Assembly: GCA_041494805.1 (NCBI GenBank)
Contig: JBGQBN010000037.1
Coordinates: forward strand, 1 to 41,162
Reading direction: 5' to 3'
Source: JBGQBN01 sp041494805
GTDB lineage: Bacteria > Acidobacteriota > Terriglobia > Terriglobales > Acidobacteriaceae
Length of the DNA: 41,162 nt
In this document: piece after piece, positions 8,204 to 17,214 of the stretch
Layout of the letters: every line of letters starts with the position of its first letter
Numbering within the stretch: the first letter of the stretch is position 1
Translations under genes and position numbers: made by a program
Notes under the pieces: model-generated
Told to the model about the DNA's origin: nothing
Databases searched by the model: none
Seen by the model: only the letters and a program-made list of their open reading frames with translations

Positions 8204-8935
8204 GTGGCTTCGCTTCCCAATCCGGACGTCAGGATCAGAGTCCTCGTGGCCGATGCGGTCGCGATGAGCTGCCATTTGCTGGCGGACGCGTTGCAGCGCG
8301 GCAGGCGCTACCAGGCAGTGGCCGCAGTTACTCCGAAAGATGTTCTCCAGGCGCTGGATTACACCCCTTTTCATGTCGCCCTCGTCAATGCCAGTGTTAC
8401 GGATGATCCCCTGGGCGGATTTCAGTTGGTACGGGACGTCCGGGACTTGCATCCCGAGGTGAGCGTCATCGTCCTTCTGGATGCGCTCGAGCGGGACTTG
8501 GTGGTGGAAGCGTTCCGTTCGGGAGCCAGCGGGGTTTTCTGTCGCGCCGACTCGTTCCAGGCGTTGTGCAAGTGCATCCAATGCGTTCATGCCGGCCAGG
8601 TGTGGGCGAGTTCCACAGAGCTGCTGTTTGTATTGGACGCGCTGGTGGAGCCGACTCCGGTAGACACTCGCAGCTTGTCAGGATTGCGCCCGCTGAGCAA
8701 GCGCGAGGAGGAAATCGCTCGCCTGGTGGCCGAAGGACTCAGCAACCGCCAGATTTCCCAGCGGCTGAAACTGAGCGAGCACACCATTAAGAACTACCTC
8801 TTCCGCGTTTTCGAAAAACTGGGAGTGTCCACTCGGGTCGAGTTGGCTCTTCATGCGCTCAAACAGCGCCAGGTCCGGAGATCGGGGACGCTCGCAATCC
8901 CTTCCCTGTTGGAACGCTTTCCCTTGCGTCCGTAA
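8204..8935 (+). CDS. LuxR-family regulator with degenerate receiver domain (paralogue 2)
   Basis: 243 residues with a CheY-like fold (about 9-125) and a LuxR helix-turn-helix (about 165-225; LSKREEEIARLVAEGLSNRQ and the recognition helix SEHTIKNYLF). The phosphoacceptor position is Asn62 (VALVNASV), so like its paralogue at 4983-5819 it cannot be phosphorylated there in the usual way. Shared blocks such as GVFCR, GQVWASS and the HTH show common ancestry. It starts with GTG at 8204 with no clear Shine-Dalgarno; no better start fits the first beta strand. It is convergent with the GAF-TonB_C gene, with only 21 bases between. Confidence 0.86.
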   Translation: MASLPNPDVRIRVLVADAVAMSCHLLADALQRGRRYQAVAAVTPKDVLQALDYTPFHVALVNASVTDDPLGGFQLVRDVRDLHPEVSVIVLLDALERDLVVEAFRSGASGVFCRADSFQALCKCIQCVHAGQVWASSTELLFVLDALVEPTPVDTRSLSGLRPLSKREEEIARLVAEGLSNRQISQRLKLSEHTIKNYLFRVFEKLGVSTRVELALHALKQRQVRRSGTLAIPSLLERFPLRP

Positions 8936-8956
8936 GAGCCGGGCTCGGAAAGCTGT

Positions 8957-10399
8957 TCAGGGCAGTGTGAAGTTGACAGTGACGCGGGTCTCGAACTCCA
9001 CCGCCCTGCCATTTCGCAGATAGGGTTTGAATCGCCACTGCCGGACGGCCTCCACGGCCGCCGCCGCCAAATCTGATTGGCCGCTGATTACCTTCGCTTC
9101 GCGCACGATTCCGTTCTTGCTCACCAGTGTCTCAATCACTACCGGGCCCTGAATGTGCTGCCGCCTTGCTTCCTCGGGATATTGGGGCTCAACTCTATGG
9201 ACTAGATATGCGCTGGCAACTTCTGGAGGAATCGGCATGGGATCAGCTGCGGGAAGCGTGCCGTCGCCCTGCGGGGCGCCTTCCTGCGATTTCTTGGTTG
9301 CCAGGCCTGTTTCCGCACGACGTGATTTCTCCACCGGCGACATTTGAAAAATGACTTTTCCCTTCTCATACACCACCAAGCCGCCGTCCGACTCAGCGGT
9401 CCCGCTCGCCGCTTGCGATGTGGCTTTTGGTGACCTCGGCAAACTGATTGACCCGGCTGTCTTGTTCTCGCTCGTGGGCCGCTTGGAGGCAACATCGGGT
9501 TGCACGTTCGCTGCAGTGCGATTGGACAGCTCATCCTGCTGGAGAGGCGTCACCCGCGCTTGTGTATTCCCGGTCGCACTCTGCCATCCAGCGCGTCCCA
9601 CCATCCATCCCAGGAGTAATGCCAGCGCAATAACGATTGCGGCCAGGGCGCCGGTCGAGTAGTCGTGCGGGCGCACTTTCGCGGTTGGTGTTTCTAACTG
9701 CAGGCCAATCCGGGGTGCCGGAAGCTGGGGTACCGGAAGCTCGAGTACCGGCTCTTCAACCCTCGCCGTGGGAATCGCAGGTTCCTGCGGAAGCGTCTCG
9801 GTCTCAGCCGCGCGCCGGACATTGTCCACGATCCGCCGGGAAAGAGCCTCCACAGTCTGAATGTCGCGATCACTGAAGGCGTTAGGACGCGGAGAAAAAA
9901 TCTCAAAGACTCCGACCAGTTCTTCGCCGGCGAGCACAGGTAGGACCAGAATGGAGCGGACATTGAGCTGGCGGCAGACTACCGCGTCCACGCGGGAATC
10001 CGCCTCCGTGTCATCACAGCGCTGCACTTGGCGGGTCAGGACGCAAGCGCCCGAGAGACCGGAGTGTGTATTCAAACGGACCCCGAGATCAGGAGCATTC
10101 GCGCCACTGGTAGCGCGGCAGACCAGTTCGTCTCGGCGCACCAGGGCAATGGCTGCTCCGGTCGCAGTCGTTGCCAGGTGCGCCTGTTCAACGATTTCAT
10201 TCAGCACCAGGTCGAGTGCCAGATCTGCTGATGAGGCTCCTCCGCCGTGCCGGGCGAGCGTGGTAGCTAAATGCGCCAAAAACAACCCTGCATCCCGCTC
10301 ATCCGCCTCGTCTGGCTCTTTGGCATCCGGCGAGGGTGGTTCATCCGCAGGCCGGTGATGCTCGGGAGGATCAGGCCGAAACGTGGATTGATGAGCCAT
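8957..10399 (-). CDS. GAF domain - transmembrane - TonB C-terminal domain protein
   Basis: 480 residues. A cytoplasmic N-terminal GAF domain (about 45-200: SADLALDLVLNEIVEQA, then GLSGACVLTRQVQRCDDTE and VLPVLAGEELVGVFEIFS) is followed by a Pro-rich linker, one transmembrane helix (about 250-268, ALAAIVIALALLLGWMVG), a long polar periplasmic segment, and a TonB C-terminal domain (about 395-480, EPQYPEEARRQHIQGPVVIE then AVRQWRFKPYLRNG). TonB-C normally contacts outer-membrane proteins. Fusing it to a GAF sensor suggests ligand- or redox-tuned envelope coupling. No ExbB/ExbD partner lies beside it. The start is ATG 10399 with a weak Shine-Dalgarno. Confidence 0.85.
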   Translation of the reverse strand: MAHQSTFRPDPPEHHRPADEPPSPDAKEPDEADERDAGLFLAHLATTLARHGGGASSADLALDLVLNEIVEQAHLATTATGAAIALVRRDELVCRATSGANAPDLGVRLNTHSGLSGACVLTRQVQRCDDTEADSRVDAVVCRQLNVRSILVLPVLAGEELVGVFEIFSPRPNAFSDRDIQTVEALSRRIVDNVRRAAETETLPQEPAIPTARVEEPVLELPVPQLPAPRIGLQLETPTAKVRPHDYSTGALAAIVIALALLLGWMVGRAGWQSATGNTQARVTPLQQDELSNRTAANVQPDVASKRPTSENKTAGSISLPRSPKATSQAASGTAESDGGLVVYEKGKVIFQMSPVEKSRRAETGLATKKSQEGAPQGDGTLPAADPMPIPPEVASAYLVHRVEPQYPEEARRQHIQGPVVIETLVSKNGIVREAKVISGQSDLAAAAVEAVRQWRFKPYLRNGRAVEFETRVTVNFTLP

Positions 10400-10654
10400 G
10401 CCAGTAGCACTGCACTAATGAGTCTCTATTCCGGTCGCCGCCGAACCTTAAGCCTCTGCCTCCGAGGCGAAACAGGCACACTAACACCAGTTTGAGCGGA
10501 GTTTCCTCCGAAACCGGGAGGTTGTCAACACCAAACGGGGAGCGGCAATAAGTGCACTGGAGGCCGCCCCTGCCTAGTTCCTGAGCTGAGCCTCGCTTAA
10601 AAGAGGAATGAGCGTTCGCTCCGCCACTCCAGCATTGCATCGCGGGAGGTAATC

Positions 10655-11953
10655 ATGTTCTCATGGCGCGGTCCGGATCAGCTCCAAGCACCAGCCAGAT
10701 CCACGAACCCAAGCTTGACACCCGAACCCCATCCCGTTTCCTCGCCACTTTCACGCGCCGATCAATGGCACGCCGTCAGCGCCAGCTTCCTGGGTTGGAC
10801 GCTGGATGCGTTCGACTTTTTCGTTCTGGTGTTCCTGGTGGACACGCTGGCAGTTCAGTTCCATGTGACCAAGAGCGCGATCGTCTGGACCCTGACTGCT
10901 ACGCTCGCCATGCGGCCGGTGGGAGCGGTTGTCTTCGGCCTGCTCGCCGACCGCTATGGCCGCCGCAAACCGCTGATGGCCAATGTAGTGTTTTTTTCCA
11001 TCGTCGAGTTGCTGTGCGGGTTTGCGCCCAACTACACCGTATTTCTTATTCTGCGCACCATCTACGGCATCGGCATGGGTGGCGAGTGGGGTGTGGGCGC
11101 TTCCCTGGCCATGGAAAGCGCGCCGGTAAAATGGCGCGGCATTCTCTCTGGGATTGTGCAGAGTGGATACTCCGTCGGCTACCTGCTGGCGGCGGTCGCG
11201 GCACGGTTTGTCCAGCCCGCCTGGGGATGGCGCGCCATGTTCTGGGTGGGGGGCGCTCCGGCGCTGCTGGCTTTCTACATTCGCTTTCGCGTGCGCGAAT
11301 CCGAAGCCTGGAAACAACATCGCGCACCCACGGTGGGGGCGATCGTGCGCACGGCTGGTGGCCATTGGAAGATATTTTCCTATCTCGTCCTTCTCATGAC
11401 GCTCATGATGTTCCTCTCGCACGGCACTCAGGACCTGTATCCGGATTTCCTGAAGTCCGCGCATGGGTTCACGCCCGCAGCGGTCTCCTACATGGCGATC
11501 TTGTACAACGTTGGCGCTGTGTTGGGAGGGATTATGTTTGGCCATCTTTCGGAAGGAATGGGACGGCGACGCAGCATGATTGCCGCGCTCACGCTTTCAC
11601 TGGTGGTGATCCCTGCCTGGGCCTTCAGTGGATCGCTGGCTGCGCTGGCACTGGGTGCGTTCCTGATGCAGGTTGGCGTGCAAGGCGCGTGGGGAATCAT
11701 TCCTGCCCATCTCAACGAACTTTCCCCGGATGCGGTGCGCGGATTAATGCCGGGGTTCGCCTATCAGCTCGGCATACTATTCGCGGCGCCCACAAACACG
11801 ATCGAGTATGCGCTGCGTGACAAGCTCGGCTATGCGTGGGCCCTGGCCGCATTCGAGATCGCGAACATCGCGCTCTTGATCACAGTAGTGGCGCTGGGTT
11901 CCGAGAAAAAGGGAAAGAGTTTCATGCGAATGGACAGCCGAGAGGGCGGCTGA
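10655..11953 (+). CDS. MFS transporter, SHS (lactate/sialate-type) family
   Basis: 432 residues with about 12 hydrophobic helices after a ~40-residue polar N-terminus. GWTLDAFDFFVLVFLVDTLA in helix 1, the loop 2-3 motif GLLADRYGRRKPLMAN and IYGIGMGGEWGVGASLAMES in helix 4 are typical of the sialate:H+/lactate:H+ symporter group within the major facilitator superfamily. It likely imports a monocarboxylate or acidic sugar by proton symport; the exact substrate cannot be read from the sequence. The ATG at 10655 follows GGGAGG by five bases. It stands alone, with 189 bases before the next gene. Confidence 0.88.
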   Translation: MFSWRGPDQLQAPARSTNPSLTPEPHPVSSPLSRADQWHAVSASFLGWTLDAFDFFVLVFLVDTLAVQFHVTKSAIVWTLTATLAMRPVGAVVFGLLADRYGRRKPLMANVVFFSIVELLCGFAPNYTVFLILRTIYGIGMGGEWGVGASLAMESAPVKWRGILSGIVQSGYSVGYLLAAVAARFVQPAWGWRAMFWVGGAPALLAFYIRFRVRESEAWKQHRAPTVGAIVRTAGGHWKIFSYLVLLMTLMMFLSHGTQDLYPDFLKSAHGFTPAAVSYMAILYNVGAVLGGIMFGHLSEGMGRRRSMIAALTLSLVVIPAWAFSGSLAALALGAFLMQVGVQGAWGIIPAHLNELSPDAVRGLMPGFAYQLGILFAAPTNTIEYALRDKLGYAWALAAFEIANIALLITVVALGSEKKGKSFMRMDSREGG

Positions 11954-12142
11954 GCCTCTTCCACCCCAACCTTTGTTCCCGACGCCTGCCACGCCCCATC
12001 CCGATCACCCGATGATGTGACAACGCATCCCGGACTGTGGAAAGACCTCGGTCCCGTTTTGCAACGATTGCGAGCCGCACTGCATTTGCCAATTCCCTGC
12101 CCGAGCGGGAGGCTGTAAAGTATTTGAGGGGCGGGTTTTCGG

Positions 12143-13558
12143 ATGCATATTGCGGTGCTGGGATCGGGATACGTCGGTCTGGTGGCAGGCGCGTGCCTGG
12201 CGGACATGGGCCACGATGTCATCCTGGTAGACAACGACCAGCAAAAACTGGCGGCGCTGCAAGCTGGCCAGGCTCCCATCCACGAGAATTTTCTTCCCCA
12301 GTTGCTGGAACGCAATCGGGGCCACCGGCTGAACTTCTCGGATGACCTGCAGGCAGCGGTGCGCGCCAGCGCTGCGATTTTCATCGCCGTGGGCACTCCC
12401 CCCACCGAACAGGGAGACGCGGATCTTTCCTACGTGGAGTCGGTAGCGCGCGGTATTTCCGGCGCCATCAATGGCTACAAGGTGGTGGTGGAGAAGAGCA
12501 CGGTCCCGGTCTACACCAGCGATTGGATCCGCAAGATCATCCTGCGCAACGCGGCGGCTCCGGATTCTTTTGACGTTGCCTCCAACCCGGAGTTCCTACG
12601 GGAAGGCACGGCGGTGACCGATTTTTTATACCCGGATCGCATCGTGGTGGGCGCTGACAGCGAACGCTGCGCCGCCGTACTGCGTGAGATTTATGCCCCG
12701 CTCACCGACGGCAGTTATTACCGCCACAAAGATGTGATTCCACCGCCTGAAAAAGCATGCATCCCTCCTCCTCTGATCATTACCAGCGCCAAGAGCGCGG
12801 AGCTGATCAAGCACGCGTCCAACGCATTCCTGGCCATGAAGATTTCCTTTATCAACGCGGTGGCGTCGATTTGCGAATCCGTGGGAGCGAATGTGCAGCA
12901 GGTGTGCCAGGGGATTGGGACCGACAGCCGCATTGGCCCGCGCTTTCTGAATCCCGGGATCGGCTACGGCGGCTCCTGCTTTCCCAAGGACCTGATGGCA
13001 TTCCGCGCGGTGGCACGCGAGTGCGGATACGAGTTCCGCTTGCTCGACGAAGTGATGCGCATCAACGAGGACCAGCGCCAGCGATTCTTGCGCAAGGTTC
13101 GTAACGCGCTCTGGACGTTGCGCGGTAAGCGGCTGGGAGTCCTCGGACTGGCCTTCAAGGGAGGCACGGACGACATCCGCGAGTCACCCGCCATATTGCT
13201 GGTGCAGGCCTTGTTGCAGGAGGGCTGCCAGATCGCCGCCTATGATCCTGCCGCGAGCGAACGGGCCCGACAGGTTCTGAATTCGAACGTCGAGTTCGCA
13301 AGCAACCCATATGAAGCCGCCAAGGGAGCTGACGCGTTGCTGATCCTGACCGAGTGGGAGGAATTTTCTGCCCTGGATTTGAAGCGCCTGTACAAGCAGT
13401 TGAAGTACCCCATTGTGATCGACGGTCGCAACTTGTATGATCCCGACGCCATGGCCGCGCACGGATTCACCTACTACAGCGTCGGCCGGCCCGCTGCGGC
13501 GCCGGAAAACCAAGTTCCCACGGCACCTACCCCTTCGAGGAAACTCACCCAATCATGA
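12143..13558 (+). CDS. ugd: UDP-glucose 6-dehydrogenase
   Basis: 471 residues, the usual length. It oxidises UDP-glucose to UDP-glucuronate with two NAD+. N-terminal Rossmann motif IAVLGSGYVGLVAG; middle helix SAELIKHASNAFLAMKISF; catalytic Cys279 in GYGGSCFPKD; C-terminal UDP-binding domain with LGLAFKGGTDDIRESPA. The ~25-residue tail is low-complexity. Its stop overlaps the start of the next gene (ATGA, 13555-13558), so the two enzymes are translationally coupled and make UDP-xylose in two steps. It could also be specific for a related UDP sugar such as UDP-N-acetylglucosamine, but the coupling favours UDP-glucose. Confidence 0.94.
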   Translation: MHIAVLGSGYVGLVAGACLADMGHDVILVDNDQQKLAALQAGQAPIHENFLPQLLERNRGHRLNFSDDLQAAVRASAAIFIAVGTPPTEQGDADLSYVESVARGISGAINGYKVVVEKSTVPVYTSDWIRKIILRNAAAPDSFDVASNPEFLREGTAVTDFLYPDRIVVGADSERCAAVLREIYAPLTDGSYYRHKDVIPPPEKACIPPPLIITSAKSAELIKHASNAFLAMKISFINAVASICESVGANVQQVCQGIGTDSRIGPRFLNPGIGYGGSCFPKDLMAFRAVARECGYEFRLLDEVMRINEDQRQRFLRKVRNALWTLRGKRLGVLGLAFKGGTDDIRESPAILLVQALLQEGCQIAAYDPAASERARQVLNSNVEFASNPYEAAKGADALLILTEWEEFSALDLKRLYKQLKYPIVIDGRNLYDPDAMAAHGFTYYSVGRPAAAPENQVPTAPTPSRKLTQS

Positions 13559-14505
13559 GCAAACATCGCGCCCTGGTGACCGGTGGAGCCGGCTTCCTGG
13601 GCTCTCATTTGTGTGACGCATTGCTGGCGGAAGGCTACTCGGTCATTGCCGTCGACAACCTTCTCACCGGCAGGCAGTCCAACCTCGACCATCTGCGCAA
13701 CGAAGCGCGCTTCGAATTCCGCCAGATTGACATCAACCAGCCGTTCGACTGTGGCCCCGTCGATTACGTGTTTCATTTCGCCAGTCCGGCCAGCCCGGTG
13801 GATTACACCGTGCACGGAATCGATACCCTCAAGGTCGGCTCCTTCGGCACCTTTCATGCCTTGGACGTGGCGCTGAAGTACGGAGCGAAATATCTGGTTT
13901 CCTCGACTTCAGAATGTTATGGCGATCCGCTGGAGCATCCCCAGAAGGAAACCTACTGGGGCAATGTGAATCCCATCGGTCCGCGCTCGGTTTATGACGA
14001 AGCCAAACGCTTCACCGAAGCGGTGACCATGGCGTATCACCGCTATCACAAGGTGGACACGCGAATCGCGCGCATTTTCAACACTTATGGACCGCGAATG
14101 CAGCTCAACGATGGCCGGGTTATCCCTAATTTCATGAAGCAGGCGTTGCGGGGCGAGGATCTGACCGTCTATGGCGATGGCAGCCAGACCCGCAGCTTCT
14201 GCTATGTGAACGATGAAGTCGAGGGCTTTATCCGGCTTTCGAAATCGTCGGAACACTTGCCGGTCAATATCGGGAATCCTGAAGAGTTCACTATCCTCGG
14301 GTGCGCCCAGCGGGTACTGGCGGCGACCGGATCAAAGAGCAAGGTCAAACATGAGCCTCTGCCCCAGGACGACCCGAAGCAGCGGCGTCCCGATATCACC
14401 AAAGCTAAAACTCTGTTGGCCTGGGAGCCGAAAATTGATCTGGAGGCCGGACTGAAGCTGTCCCTAGACTACTTCCGCAAAGCCGTGTTCGAGGCCAATG
14501 CCTAA
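13555..14505 (+). CDS. uxs: UDP-glucuronate decarboxylase (UDP-xylose synthase)
   Basis: 316 residues, an extended SDR of the bacterial UXS size. NAD-binding GGAGFLGSHL at the N-terminus; catalytic Tyr147 and Lys151 in VYDEAKR; family blocks NTYGPRMQLNDGRVIPNFM and YGDGSQTRSFCYVNDEVEGF. It converts UDP-glucuronate to UDP-xylose via a 4-keto intermediate. It overlaps ugd by four bases upstream. At its 3' end the bases CTAA at 14502-14505 hold the stop of this gene and, on the other strand, the stop of the PilZ gene. The product probably feeds surface polysaccharide or glycosylation. Confidence 0.93.
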   Translation: MSKHRALVTGGAGFLGSHLCDALLAEGYSVIAVDNLLTGRQSNLDHLRNEARFEFRQIDINQPFDCGPVDYVFHFASPASPVDYTVHGIDTLKVGSFGTFHALDVALKYGAKYLVSSTSECYGDPLEHPQKETYWGNVNPIGPRSVYDEAKRFTEAVTMAYHRYHKVDTRIARIFNTYGPRMQLNDGRVIPNFMKQALRGEDLTVYGDGSQTRSFCYVNDEVEGFIRLSKSSEHLPVNIGNPEEFTILGCAQRVLAATGSKSKVKHEPLPQDDPKQRRPDITKAKTLLAWEPKIDLEAGLKLSLDYFRKAVFEANA

Positions 14506-15617
14506 CGACCCCAAGGTTCGGCGGTAACCGGCTCAGAGGCTTGACAAGCTATGAGTTGTTCCACCTGGGCCCGCTCCTCGACAGTATTCAGAGTGAAACG
14601 CACACCCATGCCAAAGCCGCGATGCATCGCCTGCACCGTTCCCCGCACGCGCAACTTCATATCTTGCGTGCGCACCACGATGTCCACCACGGTACCAGCA
14701 GGAAAGGGCTCGGTCGTTTCCACGTAGCAGCCGCCGGTGCCAATGTCGCTCAGACTGCAGCGATTCGGAACGCTGCTTCCCAGCTGATACACGTCGGCTC
14801 CCAGGCGGCAGGCATGGCGTGATTTCCCCCGGCGATCAGAGGCGGAAACCGTGAGCAATCCCAACCCGGCAGCCAGGTTCGCACGCGTATCGGTAGATGG
14901 CTGATCTGAAACCGACGCTACAGAATTGTCCCCTTCCGCGCTCCCTGAAGGGTTGGACCGCAGCCACTGGTTCAGCACTCGCCGAGAGGTCTGCGGAACA
15001 TCCGCAAAACGGATGCCAACCCGCCCGGAAGCGTCCTGCCACATGACCTCGCCGGAGAAGCGAACTACCGAGACCTGCCCGGGCAGAGTGAACTGAAAAT
15101 ATACTTTGCAACGGGGTGGTAGTCTGCGCACGGACTGGATCGCAATGCCATCCTCACACAAGTCCACCAGAATGGCGGGAGCGTTTTCAGTGCTGGCGTA
15201 GGCGATGGAAGCTTCGGCGTGCAGGGCGATACGCTGGTTCTGACGCCTTTCTCGTCGCATCAGGCTTCGCGCCGCTCGCAGGCTGCTCCCCGCCCGCTCC
15301 GCGGAAATCGGTTTGTATAAGACGAAGTTGGCCCCGTTGCCAAATACGTCACGTACGTGGTTTCGTCCGTCGACCAGGGCAATGGCTAGTGTGGTCTTGT
15401 TGGCGACCGTTTTACGAGCGGCGACAATGACTTCGATGGCTGCCGGCTCATCCTTGCAGTCCACAAGGATCGCGTCATAGCGCTGCGTAGCCAACCGGGC
15501 CGCAGCCGCGAGCGGATCGCCGCAATGTTCCACACCGATGCCCAGATCCTCCAGAATCCGGCTGAGCACCTGCACGGCTTTGGCGTCCGCACACACCAAG
15601 AGCGATGTGAGCGCCAT
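14502..15617 (-). CDS. Receiver - PilZ - PilZ protein
   Basis: 371 residues. The N-terminal receiver-like domain (1-120) keeps the phosphoacceptor Asp53 (ILVDCKDE) and the Lys of LYKPI. Two PilZ domains follow, at about 123-225 and 270-360. Each opens with an RxxxR motif (RQNQR; RGKSR), the c-di-GMP contact. The second halves of the motif are altered: DLCEDG and DIGTGG, where the classic form is D/NxSxxG with Ser. It is likely a c-di-GMP effector that could integrate a phosphorylation signal. Neighbouring UDP-xylose and pilin genes suggest control of polysaccharide or pili. It has no helix-turn-helix or catalytic output domain. Start ATG at 15617. Confidence 0.85.
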   Translation of the reverse strand: MALTSLLVCADAKAVQVLSRILEDLGIGVEHCGDPLAAAARLATQRYDAILVDCKDEPAAIEVIVAARKTVANKTTLAIALVDGRNHVRDVFGNGANFVLYKPISAERAGSSLRAARSLMRRERRQNQRIALHAEASIAYASTENAPAILVDLCEDGIAIQSVRRLPPRCKVYFQFTLPGQVSVVRFSGEVMWQDASGRVGIRFADVPQTSRRVLNQWLRSNPSGSAEGDNSVASVSDQPSTDTRANLAAGLGLLTVSASDRRGKSRHACRLGADVYQLGSSVPNRCSLSDIGTGGCYVETTEPFPAGTVVDIVVRTQDMKLRVRGTVQAMHRGFGMGVRFTLNTVEERAQVEQLIACQASEPVTAEPWGR

Positions 15618-15831
15618 ACTCGCAGCATGTTAGTGTTCGCCCGTAAGCCGCGACAAGTTACTGCGGTCACCTCGCTAAGAATTGCTCAAAACGGCTGGAA
15701 CGGTGACTTTCGTCATCTGGAGTTAAACCGAGGAACTCGATATCTTCGACATGTCACCCGGTAAGTTTCGGTTACCCAGAAATCCCAGCCGGCGGACTCT
15801 TGCTCTCCGCCAAGTAAGGTACAGAGATATT

Positions 15832-16269
15832 ATGTCGTCACGGGCAGGCACGTGGATGATCGCATTGGGCGCGCTTGGCGGGTTTGCCGGACTTTGCGTT
15901 CTCCCAGCCGCACTGGGTGAGCAGGGGGAAGGCAATCTGCTGAGCGTGGGCTTGTGTCTGTTTTCGCTGGGTGCGCTAGCCGTTGCAACCGGCATTTATT
16001 TGAAAGCTCAGGTCCTGCAATCATCCCCGCAATCGAAGACCGGATCGGGGGCACCCCAGGGCGCACCCGCGAATCCCGGCCGAAAGGTTCGAGGTGGTTG
16101 CGAGCTGTGCGGGACCGAGGCGCCGGTGGTTCAGTGTAAGGTCCACCAGCTTCATCTCTGTGGGACGTGCTTGGCGGCGCACTATGATTCCCGCTCGTGC
16201 GCGTATGTGCCTACCACCCGCAGGCCGGTGAACAAGGCCAGCAAGGGCATGGCCGCAAAGGCACGGTGA
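15832..16269 (+). CDS. Small membrane protein with C-terminal Cys/His zinc-binding-like domain
   Basis: 145 residues, function unknown. Two hydrophobic helices (about 6-27 and 36-57) form a hairpin. After an Ala/Pro/Gly linker comes a compact Cys/His-rich segment: CELC, then C..H, CGTC, H and C, in a spacing like B-box or treble-clef zinc fingers. The tail is basic. The metal-binding role is inferred from spacing only. The start at ATG 15832 places the first helix near the N-terminus; an in-frame ATG at 15751 would add 27 basic residues and is possible. It is transcribed divergently from the PilZ gene. Confidence 0.65.
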   Translation: MSSRAGTWMIALGALGGFAGLCVLPAALGEQGEGNLLSVGLCLFSLGALAVATGIYLKAQVLQSSPQSKTGSGAPQGAPANPGRKVRGGCELCGTEAPVVQCKVHQLHLCGTCLAAHYDSRSCAYVPTTRRPVNKASKGMAAKAR

Positions 16270-16590
16270 GTTTGACCCGACAACTTGGCTTTGAAAGTTA
16301 GTCAGTCTCACCTGCTCCTCATGGCCAAAATGACTAGAGTTACCCCCACCGATTACGTTACGTAAGTCCAATCATGCCGGCTGACACTTTAGTGCTTTGA
16401 CGCTCTCCCGCCCTCTCCTTACGATGAGTGTTGATGCGGGCAGGCCCGCAGGCCCGCTGATGGCGGGTTAGACCTCCCTTGATCTGCGACAAGGAACGCC
16501 ACACTAACCCCGAGATGGCGGTACGGCGGAGATTCTATGACCCCTGGGCACAAAGTCAGTGATGGTACGGCTTCTCCCGAGAAAGGGCAC
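16270..16590. other. Leader region upstream of the minor pilin operon
   Basis: About 320 bases presumably holding the pilin promoter. It contains GC-rich inverted repeats: GCGGGC-AG-GCCCGC (16436-16449) and CCCGC/GCGGG (16453-16457 and 16463-16467), with the tandem octamer CAGGCCCG twice between them (16441-16456). These could fold in the mRNA leader. I looked for a c-di-GMP riboswitch core and did not find one. Confidence 0.4.
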
Positions 16591-17214
16591 ATGCTTCGAA
16601 GCAAGACACGTGGTTTCACCTTGATCGAGATGATGGTCACCATGGCCGTGTTCCTGATCGCGACCGCGATCACGTTCATAAGCCTGGCGCCGGCGCTGAG
16701 GGATGCGCGGGTCAACGCTGCTTACAACACCACTCTGATGCTGATGAGGCAGGCTCGCCAGCTGGCGGTGGATAACCGGAAAACCTATCTCCTCACCTTC
16801 AACCCTGTAGGCACGCCGGTGGGTACGAATCAGATTCGGATTCAGCGCCTCGATGCAGGTGTCGTAGGTCCGAATGTTGCCCTTGTAGCCCTCCCCTCTG
16901 AGATCCAATTCCTCAACCTGCCGGGCATTCCCAACACGAACAACAGAACGCCGGATAACTTTGGCGTCGGTGCCAGGGCAATTGACTTCGACATGGGCGT
17001 GAATGGCGGCGTCATCAACCAGATCTATTTCTTTCCTGACGGGTCAGCCCGTGACATCAACAACAATACCAACAACGGCATAGTTTACCTCGCGCGTCCG
17101 GCGGAGCTGTACAGTTCGCGCGCCATCACGCTGTTTGGGGCCGCTGGCCGGGTCCGCGGGTGGCGCTTGTACCCACCGGCCGGCGTCGGAACTGCCCATT
17201 GGAGTCAGCAATGA
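16591..17214 (+). CDS. fimT: Minor pseudopilin, GspH/FimT type
   Basis: 207 residues. The short basic leader MLRSKTRG is followed by the prepilin peptidase site G|FTLIEMMVTMAVFLIATAIT, with Glu at +5 and one hydrophobic helix. A soluble beta-rich domain follows. It is likely a minor pilin that helps prime type IV pilus assembly in the inner membrane. The ATG at 16591 gives a normal 8-residue leader; an ATG at 16537 with GGAG upstream would give a 26-residue leader. Its stop overlaps the pilV start by ATGA (17211-17214), so this is the first gene of a four-gene operon. Confidence 0.86.
   Translation: MLRSKTRGFTLIEMMVTMAVFLIATAITFISLAPALRDARVNAAYNTTLMLMRQARQLAVDNRKTYLLTFNPVGTPVGTNQIRIQRLDAGVVGPNVALVALPSEIQFLNLPGIPNTNNRTPDNFGVGARAIDFDMGVNGGVINQIYFFPDGSARDINNNTNNGIVYLARPAELYSSRAITLFGAAGRVRGWRLYPPAGVGTAHWSQQ

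Noticed and set aside
10751..11545. A 264-codon minus-strand open frame
   Set aside because: Antisense to the MFS transporter; His/Arg-rich translation typical of a shadow frame.
16436..16590. Possible c-di-GMP riboswitch before the pilin operon
   Set aside because: GC-rich hairpins are present, but the conserved riboswitch core motifs are not found.
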